From Maridesulfovibrio sp. (lineage in GTDB: Bacteria; Desulfobacterota; Desulfovibrionia; Desulfovibrionales; Desulfovibrionaceae), in contig NZ_OY763932.1 in assembly GCF_963667685.1 (NCBI RefSeq), positions 62,001 through 126,000 on the forward strand: a DNA stretch of 64,000 nucleotides, given 5' to 3'. Positions 8,760 to 18,064 of the stretch are shown in pieces (the first letter of the stretch is position 1; every line of letters begins with the position of its first letter). A program made the position numbers and the translations under genes. A model generated the notes under the pieces. That model did no database searches and was not told the DNA's origin. It worked only from the letters and a program-made list of their open reading frames with translations.

Positions 8760-9659
8760 TTATCTGGACGAAATAATTCGAGCTATTTCGTAAAAGAGTT
8801 CCTGTTCCCTCACGATTCCTACGTCTTTTCCGTTCTCTTGAACGATTATGCGTCTCTTACCGGTGGTGATCAGGGCATTGGCCGCCTCCATAAGATTCGC
8901 AGAGGATTCGATGGTCAGGAACTCCCCAGACAGCAGAGAACGAACACTTCTATCCGCAAGCTTTGCAGCAAGTGTTGTAAACTGGCCGTCCCAGAACATT
9001 GCCGAATACTGTAAACTGTCCGCCGTGGACGGTTTCGGGGCTGAAAGATACTCCGGAAGGACCGCGTGAAGTAGATCGCGGGGGCTCAGAATGCCTGCGG
9101 TGCTGCCATCGGCGTTCCTTGCAATTACGGAACGGTGTCCTGACTCCATGAGCCTGTTCGTCGCAACCAGCCCCTTAATTGATTTCTGTAAGGCGGCAAT
9201 GGCTTCGAGTACTGTGCTGTCAGCATCGATTTCCGTATAATCATCGAGGGGAATCATCACGCTGCCGACCATTTTTTCAGGGAGCTTTTTGGGAGCCGCG
9301 TGGTGAAATGCATCGTTGATCTTGGCAGCCAGAAGATCGATGTCACATGGCTTGGCCAGATAATCAAAAGCACCTGACGAATACGCCTTTTTCGCTCCTG
9401 AAAGATCCCCGTGGCCGGTAAGCATAATAATGGGGATATCCGGCTTTTGTTCCTTGATTTTTTGAAGAGCCTCGTGACCGTCCATTCCTCCCATCCTGAC
9501 GTCAAGAATAATGACGTCCGGAGAAAACGAGAGCTTGTCCAGAGCTTCTTCTCCGCTACCCGCAAGTAGGGTTTCAAAACCCTTGCGCGAAAGGATCTTG
9601 GCAGTTGTCTCACGAAAACGCTCTTCATCGTCAACCATGAGTACTTTGATCATATTCAT
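8760..9659 (-). CDS. Response regulator fused to tandem CBS domains
   Basis: 299 residues. Residues 1-120 are a receiver with VDDEE, phospho-acceptor Asp53 in ILDVRMGG, LTGHGD and Lys in LAKPCD. Residues about 130-205 and 225-297 form a CBS pair (AGILSPRDLLHAVLPEYL and VGIVREQELFYEIARII are the typical ends). CBS pairs bind adenine nucleotides in known proteins, so this may join phosphorylation input to energy status. There is no DNA-binding domain. It lies 32 bases upstream of the DASS transporter gene, with AGGAG before its ATG. Confidence 0.92.
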   Translation of the reverse strand: MNMIKVLMVDDEERFRETTAKILSRKGFETLLAGSGEEALDKLSFSPDVIILDVRMGGMDGHEALQKIKEQKPDIPIIMLTGHGDLSGAKKAYSSGAFDYLAKPCDIDLLAAKINDAFHHAAPKKLPEKMVGSVMIPLDDYTEIDADSTVLEAIAALQKSIKGLVATNRLMESGHRSVIARNADGSTAGILSPRDLLHAVLPEYLSAPKPSTADSLQYSAMFWDGQFTTLAAKLADRSVRSLLSGEFLTIESSANLMEAANALITTGKRRIIVQENGKDVGIVREQELFYEIARIISSR

Positions 9660-9700
9660 TACGTAATCTCCTTTAATTTCATTAATAACCGGAAGAAAGT

Positions 9701-10117
9701 TTATACAGATCCCTCCTTCCGGGCCGAAAGAAATCGTTGTTTCTGTCTATGTACTTTTGCTGATGCCTCCTCTACATTTTCAAGCAGCTCCTTCATATTT
9801 ACCGGTTTGATCAAGAAATCGAATGCACCAAGTTTCAAGCCTTCCACCGCCGCCTCCATTGAGGCGTGCCCTGTCAGGATAATCACCTCCACAAAGGGGA
9901 ACTGTTTTTTGATTCGCTGCAAAGTTTCGATACCGTCCATGCCCGGCATTTTGATATCAAGAAAAACCACGTGAACCTCAGTCTGCGCCAGCAGTTCGAG
10001 AGCTTCTTTTCCTGAAGAACAGGTAAAGACTTCAAACCCTAATTTCTCGAAAAGCTTTTTAGTAGTGCAGAGGAGACGTTCCTCGTCGTCTACGAGCATG
10101 ATCCTTGTGTTCCTCAT
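9701..10117 (-). CDS. Single-domain response regulator, first gene of the operon
   Basis: 138 residues: receiver with VDDEE, phospho-acceptor Asp54 in FLDIKMPGMDG, LTGHAS and Lys in LIKPVN. A basic C-terminal tail (HRQKQRFLSARK) follows and there is no output domain. AAGGA precedes the ATG. It is the most upstream gene of the minus-strand run ending at 1, with spacings of 50 bases or less throughout. A candidate sigma-54 promoter lies about 65 bases upstream. Confidence 0.92.
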   Translation of the reverse strand: MRNTRIMLVDDEERLLCTTKKLFEKLGFEVFTCSSGKEALELLAQTEVHVVFLDIKMPGMDGIETLQRIKKQFPFVEVIILTGHASMEAAVEGLKLGAFDFLIKPVNMKELLENVEEASAKVHRQKQRFLSARKEGSV

Positions 10118-10182
10118 GTTGATTCATCCTTTTAAATTGATTACGGTCACACAGGGCAAATCAATGAAACCGCCATCTTTAT

Positions 10183-10198
10183 TGCAGAGCGCATGCCA
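10183..10198 (-). promoter_or_regulatory. Candidate sigma-54 (-24/-12) promoter for the RR/transporter operon
   Basis: On the minus strand the site reads TGGCATGCGCTCTGCA, with GG and GC separated by ten bases as required for sigma-54 (consensus TGGCAC-N5-TTGC). It departs from consensus at the sixth base and in CTGC. Transcription would begin near 10171 and run into the ATG at 10117. Less perfect than the site facing the other way at 10333. Confidence 0.45.
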
Positions 10199-10332
10199 AC
10201 AACTAACACTCTGATTTAAAAGAATAAATATACGCAAAATACATCTAGCAAAAACAGAATCATCCGCCGTATCAAGCAAAAGACACAGCAGATAACAAAA
10301 CAGGTTTACGCAAATAGACTGAACGGAAAGGA

Positions 10333-10348
10333 TGGCACCGGAAATGCA
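10333..10348 (+). promoter_or_regulatory. Strong candidate sigma-54 promoter for the 1011-residue gene
   Basis: The site reads TGGCACCGGAAATGCA: exact TGGCAC, five-base spacer, ATGC, with GG and GC ten bases apart. Transcription would begin near 10359, about 29 bases before the ATG at 10388, which has AGGAG in front. The activator gene at 15392 lies on the same strand about 5 kb away. Confidence 0.65.
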
Positions 10349-10387
10349 AAAATACGTTGAGCAAAGATCATATATACAGGAGCCGCT

Positions 10388-13300
10388 ATGCTGAATTACG
10401 ATTTCATTTACTTCGACCGCAATGACTACAGGCTAGTAGAATTATTTAACGATATTATTTCCCGCAAAGAAGATCAGGCCCGCTTTCGGTCTCTGCTCAG
10501 CCCGTACCTCAAGCCGCATGGAATCAAGGAACTGGCCGCGCCATACGGAATCAGAATTGCTTATGCTGCATTCAACCTGCTGGGATCTCTCGAATCTGGT
10601 AAAGTTGAAGAAAGGCTGAACGCCCTCTCAGCCATGCGAAATGAGGTATTGGCTACTTCTAAAACAAGCATGCGCAATAACAGGGCCAGGGTGCTGATCC
10701 AGATAGCAAAAGAAATAATCAGATCAAAAGGCGACAAACAGAAACAGCTTATGCTGGCCCACGATTTCCGGAGTGTATCCTTTGGTAAAAGCGGCTTTAT
10801 CCGCGAACAGCTCAAGAAATACCATCTCCTTGAAATGCCCGAGGAATGGAACCAGCTGACCTTTGACGACCGGGTGCATGATGCCAATAGCAAAGGCCGG
10901 AAATCAGCCTCACACCTGATTATGGACGCATGGGTCAAAGGCATCCGCAGGCTGCGCGTAGTCTACTATGACTGCCTGACCCCGGAAGTTGCGACAGAAC
11001 TGTATTCCGCAGCTCAAATTCTGGATATAAAGGTAGAATTCGGAATCGAATTGCGGGCAGTAGTCCGCAACCGCTATGCAAAATTCGTCTGGACTCCGAA
11101 AGACATTATCGACCATAAAGACATCACGGATTTCTTTGAAAACTCAAAAGTTCGTGAAATCATGATATCCGGGCAAAAAATTCAAAAAATACGTGCCGGG
11201 TATGTCCGTGATGTAACAGCAAAATTCAACTCTGTTCATCGTAAATCAATTGAAAAGGAAGTCGGGGTAAGGCTTCCGAAAATAGACTACTCCGAATTTC
11301 TGGGCAGTATAAAATCAATTACACCGACTCTGACCCATCTTGGAAAATTCATCCATGAAATTTCACTTCCCTACTTCAGGGAACGGGTGGAGAAACTGAC
11401 CTACATATATGCCAATGCCGCCCCGGAAGAGAAAAGCCGCATTGAAAAACAGGTCGATTCCATCAATCTGCTGGACCCGGATACCATAACGGTACGCTAC
11501 CTTGCACCGCAGGCCAATTCCGATCTTCAGGACCCGGACATGCCCTATGTTTGCGAGTCCACCCCGGAGTTTATGCATTTATCACCGAAAGAACTGACCG
11601 GAAAATTGATTGAAGCCTGCCCTTCCAGCAGAATAACCCTGATCCTTGAACACATGGAGCTGGAAGAAGTAGTGGAAGTTGTCTACGACTGCCGTGGCCG
11701 GATCACGCACTTTGAACTGATCAACCTTAAAAACATAACCGAGGAAAATTTCCCGAACCGTGTCCCCTTCAATAAACTTCAACAGGCGCTGAACACTGGC
11801 AACTCAATAAAGCTGAAAAGAATCGTCAGAAGCTGCGTTGAAAAATTACGCAAAAATGAAGACAATAATCGCGAGCAATTTGAGAAACTGGTCCAGATTC
11901 AACAATCCATTGAAGACTTTAAAAGCTGCTATAAACACCGTAAAATCAGCACAAGAATCGGAAGCGGATCTACAGGAGGTTCCCTGCGGGCTATAGGCAT
12001 GGGCTTTGCCGTAGCAGAGACACTCCCGCCTAAGGCCCGCCGAGAAATCCTTGAGAATCAGGACAGCAAATGTCTGCCGGTTTCGGCAAACATTTCCCAG
12101 ACCATAAAATACATCTCGCAAAGAAACATTCCCCTGCTCTCCTGCAAGTTCCTGAAATACGCAAAGGACTCGTTTCCATTGCGCGATATTTTCCAGCACA
12201 AGCAGAAAAGATGGGAAATTGAAAATTACCGGATAGAATACGCATGCAGCGGTAATATAATTCCTCTGGGCGGTATATCGCAAAGTTCCGGGAACGGTTT
12301 TTCGCTGGTCAAAACCAAAGACGACACGGTGGGCAGGATCGAGCCACAGTACATAAACAGCACCCTGAAAAATATACTGAAAATTCTCATAGGCTTTATC
12401 CCGGCCTTTCTGACTTTCTACCTGACCAAGGACTGGTGGGTTCTGGCGTGGATGGGCGGACTGATCTGGTTTTCCATCACCGGTATACGCAATATCATTC
12501 AGTCTGTACTTGGTGGCGGAGGATTCAAAAGATCTCCTTATCTGGTCTGGAACGATTTCATCAACTGGAACCGCATTGCAGACTCACTACTTTACACCGG
12601 TTTTTCCGTACCGCTGCTGGACTGGTTGTGTAAATCAGTGGTGCTGAACGGTCTGTTAGACATTAATGTCACCACCAGTCCGGGCCTACTCTATACAATC
12701 ATGGCTATCACTAACGGTGTTTACATAACCAGTCACAACATCATGCGGGAGCTCCCGAAAGAAGCAGCCTTCGGCAATTTTTTTCGCAGCATAATCTCTA
12801 TCCCCTTTGCAATTATCTTCAGCTACGCAATTTCCATGCTACTCTATATTTGCGGGGTTCAGGAAATAGATATGTTCATCCAGCAATGGGCGGCGGTAAT
12901 ATCCAAGCTGGCCTCAGACTGCGCAGCCGGTTTTCTGGAAGGCATGGCGGACCGCAAGGAGAATATTACGGCAAGATCCTGGGACTATGAGGAAAAAATC
13001 AGTCAATTACTGGATTTCTTTTCTGAAATGGAAATCAGATTTCCCAAAGCAGATCTACCTGCGCTTCTGGAAACACCGGCTGAGTTTATAAAACTGTGCC
13101 GCGAGAAAAACAGCCGCGACGATTCAATACTTATGGCAAACGCGCTGGACCTACTCTACCTGCGCATGTACCAGCCGCGCGCCAAAGAGGCTTTGCAACA
13201 GGCAGTCGACCGCATGTCCAACGATGAAAAATGCGTTTTCCATTCGTCCCAGCAGATACTGCGTGAGAAAAAGTCTGTCTCACACATTATTGTGGACGGA

Positions 13301-13423
13301 CTGGTCGGCAATAATTTTTCCAAACCGCTCTCCTTCTATTTGCGCAGGCATGAAGATTATCTTCTTGAACTGGATAGGATTATTCCACCCAATCAGCAGA
13401 AATGTCTTACAAAAAGGACATAA
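10388..13423 (+). CDS. Large membrane protein of unknown function, likely sigma-54 dependent
   Basis: 1011 residues, family not recognised. Residues 1-655 are soluble. Within them, about 175-235 (SHLIMDAWVKGIRRLRVVYY, then a segment ending VEFGIEL) resembles a beta-alpha unit of a PHP/TIM-like fold, but the metal-binding HxH motif is not seen. Residues about 660-825 carry about five hydrophobic segments (near 662-682, 684-705, 734-755, 767-787, 801-825). The C-terminal 185 residues are soluble and helical. No signal peptide is seen, so both ends are probably cytosolic. AGGAG precedes the ATG and a strong -24/-12 site lies upstream. It is transcribed alone and converges on the Cache kinase gene across a shared terminator. 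Confidence 0.85.
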   Translation: MLNYDFIYFDRNDYRLVELFNDIISRKEDQARFRSLLSPYLKPHGIKELAAPYGIRIAYAAFNLLGSLESGKVEERLNALSAMRNEVLATSKTSMRNNRARVLIQIAKEIIRSKGDKQKQLMLAHDFRSVSFGKSGFIREQLKKYHLLEMPEEWNQLTFDDRVHDANSKGRKSASHLIMDAWVKGIRRLRVVYYDCLTPEVATELYSAAQILDIKVEFGIELRAVVRNRYAKFVWTPKDIIDHKDITDFFENSKVREIMISGQKIQKIRAGYVRDVTAKFNSVHRKSIEKEVGVRLPKIDYSEFLGSIKSITPTLTHLGKFIHEISLPYFRERVEKLTYIYANAAPEEKSRIEKQVDSINLLDPDTITVRYLAPQANSDLQDPDMPYVCESTPEFMHLSPKELTGKLIEACPSSRITLILEHMELEEVVEVVYDCRGRITHFELINLKNITEENFPNRVPFNKLQQALNTGNSIKLKRIVRSCVEKLRKNEDNNREQFEKLVQIQQSIEDFKSCYKHRKISTRIGSGSTGGSLRAIGMGFAVAETLPPKARREILENQDSKCLPVSANISQTIKYISQRNIPLLSCKFLKYAKDSFPLRDIFQHKQKRWEIENYRIEYACSGNIIPLGGISQSSGNGFSLVKTKDDTVGRIEPQYINSTLKNILKILIGFIPAFLTFYLTKDWWVLAWMGGLIWFSITGIRNIIQSVLGGGGFKRSPYLVWNDFINWNRIADSLLYTGFSVPLLDWLCKSVVLNGLLDINVTTSPGLLYTIMAITNGVYITSHNIMRELPKEAAFGNFFRSIISIPFAIIFSYAISMLLYICGVQEIDMFIQQWAAVISKLASDCAAGFLEGMADRKENITARSWDYEEKISQLLDFFSEMEIRFPKADLPALLETPAEFIKLCREKNSRDDSILMANALDLLYLRMYQPRAKEALQQAVDRMSNDEKCVFHSSQQILREKKSVSHIIVDGLVGNNFSKPLSFYLRRHEDYLLELDRIIPPNQQKCLTKRT

Positions 13424-13454
13424 CCCACGTAACCCCGCAAATGAACACATAAAC

Positions 13455-13490
13455 ATCCGGCCCAGTACACTGATATGTGCTGGGCCGGAT
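13455..13490. terminator. Bidirectional hairpin between convergent genes
   Basis: Perfect 11-base arms ATCCGGCCCAG and CTGGGCCGGAT around a 14-base loop. It lies between the stop of the 1011-residue gene and the stop of the convergent kinase gene. The T-rich tail is weak on both sides. Confidence 0.65.
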
Positions 13491-13505
13491 GCTTTCCTTA
13501 TCAGA

Positions 13506-15197
13506 CTATCCCTTTCTTAATGCAGGCAGAGTTATGCTGAACTCCGTGCCCTTATGACGCTCACTTCTGACCCTCAATCTTCCACCAAGGGAATCTATTA
13601 CTGAATGACAGACTGCAAGCCCCAGTCCGGTACCATTACGGTCCTTTTTCGTAGAATAGAAAGGTAGAAAAATCCGATCCATATCCTTCTCATGGATACC
13701 TATTCCGTTGTCCCCGACTTTGATAAGAGTATCGCCGTTCCGGTCAGGGCCGGCGGCCACAACAATTTCACCGCCTTCCGGACCGTGCTGCTCCACAACC
13801 GCATGAATGGCATTATTCAGCAGGTTGACCATAACCTGCTGCAAAAGTCCTTGATCGGCAAGAACAGGTGGCGTCTGCCCGTCCACATCGAATGTAAGTC
13901 TGATCCCTTCCAATTTTGCTTTTTTCTCAACCATGGAGGCCACCTGCGGAAGATAATCCACTATGCATATTTCTTTCAATTCAGGTTTGTTCTGCCGCCC
14001 GAAATTGAGAATTTCACGGGTAATTCCCGCGCAACGGTCAATCTGCAGTTTTAGCTGCCGGTTGATCTCTAAAATCTCTTCCTTGTTTTCTCCATCACCA
14101 AAACTTTCCGCCTGCTCTTCCAGCAGAATATCCAGCAGTGCAAGATCGCTTTTCATTATCTGCAAAGGATTGTTGATCTCATGAGCAAATCCGGCCGACA
14201 TCTCCCCTAACTCGGCAAGCTTCGCGGCACGTATAAACTGTCCTTCAAGGGCACAGACCGTATCCGCCTGTCGGGTGAGCATATCGTAGACCTTATTGCT
14301 GGCAAAAACAGCCAGCAAAACCAGCACAGATCCACCGCAAACAAGAATTGCCAGAATTAGAAACAATGCACTGTTGCTGGTCTGAAAAGCATCGGCACGT
14401 TTCTGGCGGACAATAAGTCTCCACTTGCCGTCGTTCAGGCTGGTTGAGGCAAATATATATTTCTCACTGTTTATCACACCACTGAAAGTGATCACCCCGT
14501 TCTTTTGAGCAGGATATGGGTATCTGTCACGATCAAACATTTCGCCACCGCTGCGCCGAGAGGTCTGCAAACGACTGGCACTGTTTATAATATAAGCTTC
14601 CCCGGTATCTCCTATATTTACCTTCTCAGCGAGCCTGCGCAACGCGCCGGGCCGCAACGTCGCCCGTAAGACCCACTCCTTATTAGCTATAAGTTTTGAT
14701 ACAGACACATTCAAATGCGGCACTCCCCGCAAACCCAGATATATATCGCTGATATTGTAACCTTTGCTGATAGTTTTCCTGTACCAGTCCGATTCCAGAT
14801 AGTTCTTGTTTTCAAGGGGATAATCTCCAACATAGGCGACCTGATTGCCATTGGGGTCAATAAGCCCCAGATCGGAATACATATCACTTCTCAAGCTGCG
14901 CAATTCAGTCAGCATTGCCCGGGCCTTGGTGGTATTCCCGATTTCAACACCTAGAAGTTCCATTGATTCCATCAGATCTGACCTGCGTTCATTCAAAAAA
15001 AAGGTAATCATGTCGCCGTGATCTACAGCAGCAAGTCTGATCGCAGATAGAGCCAGTTTTTCTGTTGATCTTACGTGGGAGTAATACCCGATAGTCGCCG
15101 CCACGATTAATGGGATAAAAGGGACAATTATCATTGATAAAAGAAGCACCCGTCTTATTCCGTGATATTTGCGTGTTCTTTCCACATCATTCCCCAT
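13506..15197 (-). CDS. Cache-domain sensor histidine kinase
   Basis: 563 residues. TM1 about 16-36, periplasmic double-Cache domain about 37-270 (ESDWYRKTISKGYNISDIYL motif), TM2 about 278-302. The kinase has SAGFAHEINNPLQ, an N box (VNLLNNAIHAV), DNGIGI and GTGLGLAV. Its Cache region resembles that of the kinase at 1359-3041 (for example the SRLQTSRRSGG stretch), so the two are probably paralogues. The ATG at 15197 lacks a ribosome site. A GTG four codons in has GGGGA at good spacing and may be the true start. No receiver lies next to it. The adjacent divergent gene is a sigma-54-type activator that has its own sensor. Confidence 0.92.
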   Translation of the reverse strand: MGNDVERTRKYHGIRRVLLLSMIIVPFIPLIVAATIGYYSHVRSTEKLALSAIRLAAVDHGDMITFFLNERRSDLMESMELLGVEIGNTTKARAMLTELRSLRSDMYSDLGLIDPNGNQVAYVGDYPLENKNYLESDWYRKTISKGYNISDIYLGLRGVPHLNVSVSKLIANKEWVLRATLRPGALRRLAEKVNIGDTGEAYIINSASRLQTSRRSGGEMFDRDRYPYPAQKNGVITFSGVINSEKYIFASTSLNDGKWRLIVRQKRADAFQTSNSALFLILAILVCGGSVLVLLAVFASNKVYDMLTRQADTVCALEGQFIRAAKLAELGEMSAGFAHEINNPLQIMKSDLALLDILLEEQAESFGDGENKEEILEINRQLKLQIDRCAGITREILNFGRQNKPELKEICIVDYLPQVASMVEKKAKLEGIRLTFDVDGQTPPVLADQGLLQQVMVNLLNNAIHAVVEQHGPEGGEIVVAAGPDRNGDTLIKVGDNGIGIHEKDMDRIFLPFYSTKKDRNGTGLGLAVCHSVIDSLGGRLRVRSERHKGTEFSITLPALRKG

Positions 15198-15312
15198 TAC
15201 AATTTGCTAGATTTAATAACATTATTTTAGCTACTTAAGCATAAATTAACTTCAGAGCACATTCTGTACTTGGCTACAGGCAAAAGAAAAGCAATCCCCA
15301 TGCCGAATTGCC

Positions 15313-15340
15313 TTGACAAAGCGCAACGCTCGATTCTAAC
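15313..15340 (+). promoter_or_regulatory. Weak sigma-70-like promoter before the AAA+ activator
   Basis: TTGACA at 15313-15318 and TCTAAC at 15335-15340 (four of six) with a 16-base spacer. An A/T-rich ATAATAATATA run follows. No -24/-12 pair is found here, so the activator appears not to need sigma-54 for its own expression. Confidence 0.3.
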
Positions 15341-15391
15341 GATAATAATATACACACTAACAATCTATGCATAGCAGCAGGAATGAATCAT

Positions 15392-17905
15392 ATGTCCAAA
15401 GCAACCCCCTCTCCCGAAAGAAATAACAGCTGGAATATTTCTCCTAAGAAGTTGTGGTACGGAACCGGGTTAAGAGGCAAGCTGCTGCTTTCCCTTCTGC
15501 CGACAATACTGATTATCATTCTTGTCGTGGGCGCTGCATTCTATAAGGTATCAAAGGATTATATCAGAATCGCTCTCGGCAGGACCGTGGCAATGCAGAA
15601 CCTAGCCATGGTCCACGACATTGAAATATTCATGGAGAACTGCGCAACGGATCTCCGCTTTTTCGCCCAATGCAGACTTGAAGGTGAAGATCTTGGCCAG
15701 CAGTTTCGAAACAGAATTATAGTAGGAGGAATCCAATATTACGAGTTGGCGTTTATTCCTGCATCCACAGGAAAACCGCAGATATTCATCAATAAGAACA
15801 GAAAAGTAACCACACTTGCTGACGAGGATGTCGACCGAATTACCCCCAACCCTCTATTGGAACTAGAAAGGCTATCTTCTTTGAAAAAGAACGAAGTCCA
15901 GCCATCCTACATCCGTGATATCACTTATCCACATCCGGACAGCAAAAATAAAAACATGCTGGACAAAGAAAAAGTCATCCGTTTTTACATCAAGTCCATC
16001 GACAGACAGGGTAAGACAGAAGGAATAATGCTCTTATCAATCAGGGCTGAGAAATTACGAAATTTCCTCACATTGTACGACTCTAAAAATTCTCCGCTCT
16101 GGTCCTTCACGCGTAGTGACGAACTGAGATTCAGCTACTTTGTCGACCCGCAGGGATGGATACTGTTTCAATCCATTCCAAAAGGAGACGGATCCACGGA
16201 ACTGACCTCATTCCTTGCCAGACAGGGATACCGGGGAACGCTGGGAAAAGCGGAGCACAATATTGCCTTCCGCCCCAGTGAACTGCATGCAGACTACTGG
16301 GAACGCATCAGCAAAATACAGAAAAAAGAGAAAGGACTGGAATTTCTCTTTCACGAATCAGATCAGCATTCATCGACAATCCCGACCCTCGCTTATGCTC
16401 CTATCTGTTTCAAGAAAACCCCGGATGGAGAGCCGGAAGTGTATGGAGGCATCATCTATACTGACCGTAGCGTACTGCCCAAAGTCGCTGGCTATGATTT
16501 CATGAACATTCTGCTCGTGGTGTCAGGCATAGCCATTGCGGCAACAATCCTGGTGGTCCTGTTTTTCGGCAGGGCATTGACCAACCCCATACGAGAGTTC
16601 GCTGCGGCAATGGCCGGACAAACCTCACTGGATGAGCTCAAAGAAGTGGACCTTCCTTACAAGGACCACGACCTCCAAGTGTTGCAAAAGGCTTTTAACA
16701 GGATAATTAAGCATGTTAACAGCCAGTATATACAGATTAAAGCCAAGGATGAGGAGCTTGTTGCTATCAACAGTCAGGAACGGGCCGATCTCCGGGAAGA
16801 AACACAGTCCCTTGCCGATCTGGAAATTACTGTCATTCCGGAAATCATCGGCTACGGTAAACAGATCGAAAGTCTCAAAAATGAAATTCTCAAGGCAGGC
16901 GGCGTAGATGTAGATGTCCTGATATACGGGGAAACAGGGACAGGCAAACAGCTGGTAGCGGAAGCTGTCCACAACAACAGTGCTCGCCGGGAAATGCCAT
17001 TTATCTCTATCAACTGCGGAGCACTGGATGAAAGCCTGCTCCTTGATACCCTCTTCGGACACGTAAAGGGCGCTTTTTCAGATGCAAAGACAGACCGCAA
17101 AGGGGCCTTTATCGAGGCCCACGGCGGCACCCTCTTTCTTGATGAAATACAGTCCGCCTCCTTGAAAGTACAGCAGTCACTGTTGCGGGCCATTGCCTCA
17201 CGCCGGCTCAAACCTCTGGGCAGCGATAAGGAAACAGCCTTTGACATAAGGATTATTGTCGCCACAAATGCCGACCTGCCCGGCCTGATCAAAGAAAAAC
17301 AATTTCGTGAAGACCTATACTACCGCCTTAAAGTTCTCATGATTCAGACACCCGCTCTGCGGGACCATCCTGAAAGCATCCCCCTACTAAGCCTGTTCTA
17401 CATCAAGCAGGCCGAAAAGCTGACCGATAAAAAGAATATGGCTCTCAGCCGTGGAGCTGTAGCCAAGCTTGTTTCCTACCAATGGCCCGGTAATGTGCGA
17501 GAGTTGGTCAACAGTATCACTAGATCTGTTGTCATGGCCGAGAGCAACGTTATTCAGGCCCGCGAAATTCGTCTTGAAGGAGAAGACGTGATCGGAGCTG
17601 AAAATGAACAGCCACTGACTCCGGGAACAAAGCAGGAGCAAGCACACACCGATTTCCATGAAAACACGGTCTATGACAATTCCGGACCGGACCACACGCA
17701 TGGTAGTTCACTTAATGAACGCCAGCTTAAAGCGTGGAAAGCAATTCAAAGCATGAACTCAGTCACCCGTAACGAGTACCAGAAGATTGTCGGGGGCAGG
17801 CTCCCTTCCCGCACAGCCATTTACGACCTGCAGATACTGGTCAAGTCCGGCAAACTGCGCAAGACAGGGAGAGGTCCCTCAACCCGCTATATTGTGGAAG
17901 AATAA
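15392..17905 (+). CDS. Membrane-bound sigma-54-type AAA+ activator with altered GAFTGA loop
   Basis: About 837 residues from the ATG at 15392, which has AGGA nine bases upstream. The ATG nine bases earlier abuts the same AGGA and is unlikely. TM1 near 25-45, a large periplasmic sensor of about 300 residues, TM2 near 370-392, then a HAMP-like and coiled segment. The AAA+ domain has Walker A GETGTGKQ, Walker B GGTLFLDEI, sensor and arginine-finger region FREDLYYRLKV and WPGNVREL. The sigma-54 contact loop reads GAFSDA instead of GAFTGA. The C-terminus is not a Fis helix but a winged-helix-like stretch (LNERQLKAWKAIQSM to the end). It lacks a receiver, so it senses directly. It probably controls the nearby -24/-12 sites (inference). 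Confidence 0.88.
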   Translation: MSKATPSPERNNSWNISPKKLWYGTGLRGKLLLSLLPTILIIILVVGAAFYKVSKDYIRIALGRTVAMQNLAMVHDIEIFMENCATDLRFFAQCRLEGEDLGQQFRNRIIVGGIQYYELAFIPASTGKPQIFINKNRKVTTLADEDVDRITPNPLLELERLSSLKKNEVQPSYIRDITYPHPDSKNKNMLDKEKVIRFYIKSIDRQGKTEGIMLLSIRAEKLRNFLTLYDSKNSPLWSFTRSDELRFSYFVDPQGWILFQSIPKGDGSTELTSFLARQGYRGTLGKAEHNIAFRPSELHADYWERISKIQKKEKGLEFLFHESDQHSSTIPTLAYAPICFKKTPDGEPEVYGGIIYTDRSVLPKVAGYDFMNILLVVSGIAIAATILVVLFFGRALTNPIREFAAAMAGQTSLDELKEVDLPYKDHDLQVLQKAFNRIIKHVNSQYIQIKAKDEELVAINSQERADLREETQSLADLEITVIPEIIGYGKQIESLKNEILKAGGVDVDVLIYGETGTGKQLVAEAVHNNSARREMPFISINCGALDESLLLDTLFGHVKGAFSDAKTDRKGAFIEAHGGTLFLDEIQSASLKVQQSLLRAIASRRLKPLGSDKETAFDIRIIVATNADLPGLIKEKQFREDLYYRLKVLMIQTPALRDHPESIPLLSLFYIKQAEKLTDKKNMALSRGAVAKLVSYQWPGNVRELVNSITRSVVMAESNVIQAREIRLEGEDVIGAENEQPLTPGTKQEQAHTDFHENTVYDNSGPDHTHGSSLNERQLKAWKAIQSMNSVTRNEYQKIVGGRLPSRTAIYDLQILVKSGKLRKTGRGPSTRYIVEE

Positions 17906-18064
17906 CCAATTAAATTCTGCTGGCGTTTCTTTAAGCTGAATTGCACATTTTCATGGCCGAGAAATTACGCAAGACGACTTCTTTGCCAGATGCTCAAAAA
18001 CAAGCAATTCAATTAAGAGGCCAAAATAACACAGCAAACACAGGAAACGGCCTACACTGGTTTG

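Noticed and set aside
15198-15382. Sigma-54 promoter before the AAA+ activator or the divergent kinase
   Set aside because: TTGGCTACAGGCAA looks similar at first, but the GG-to-GC spacing is wrong.
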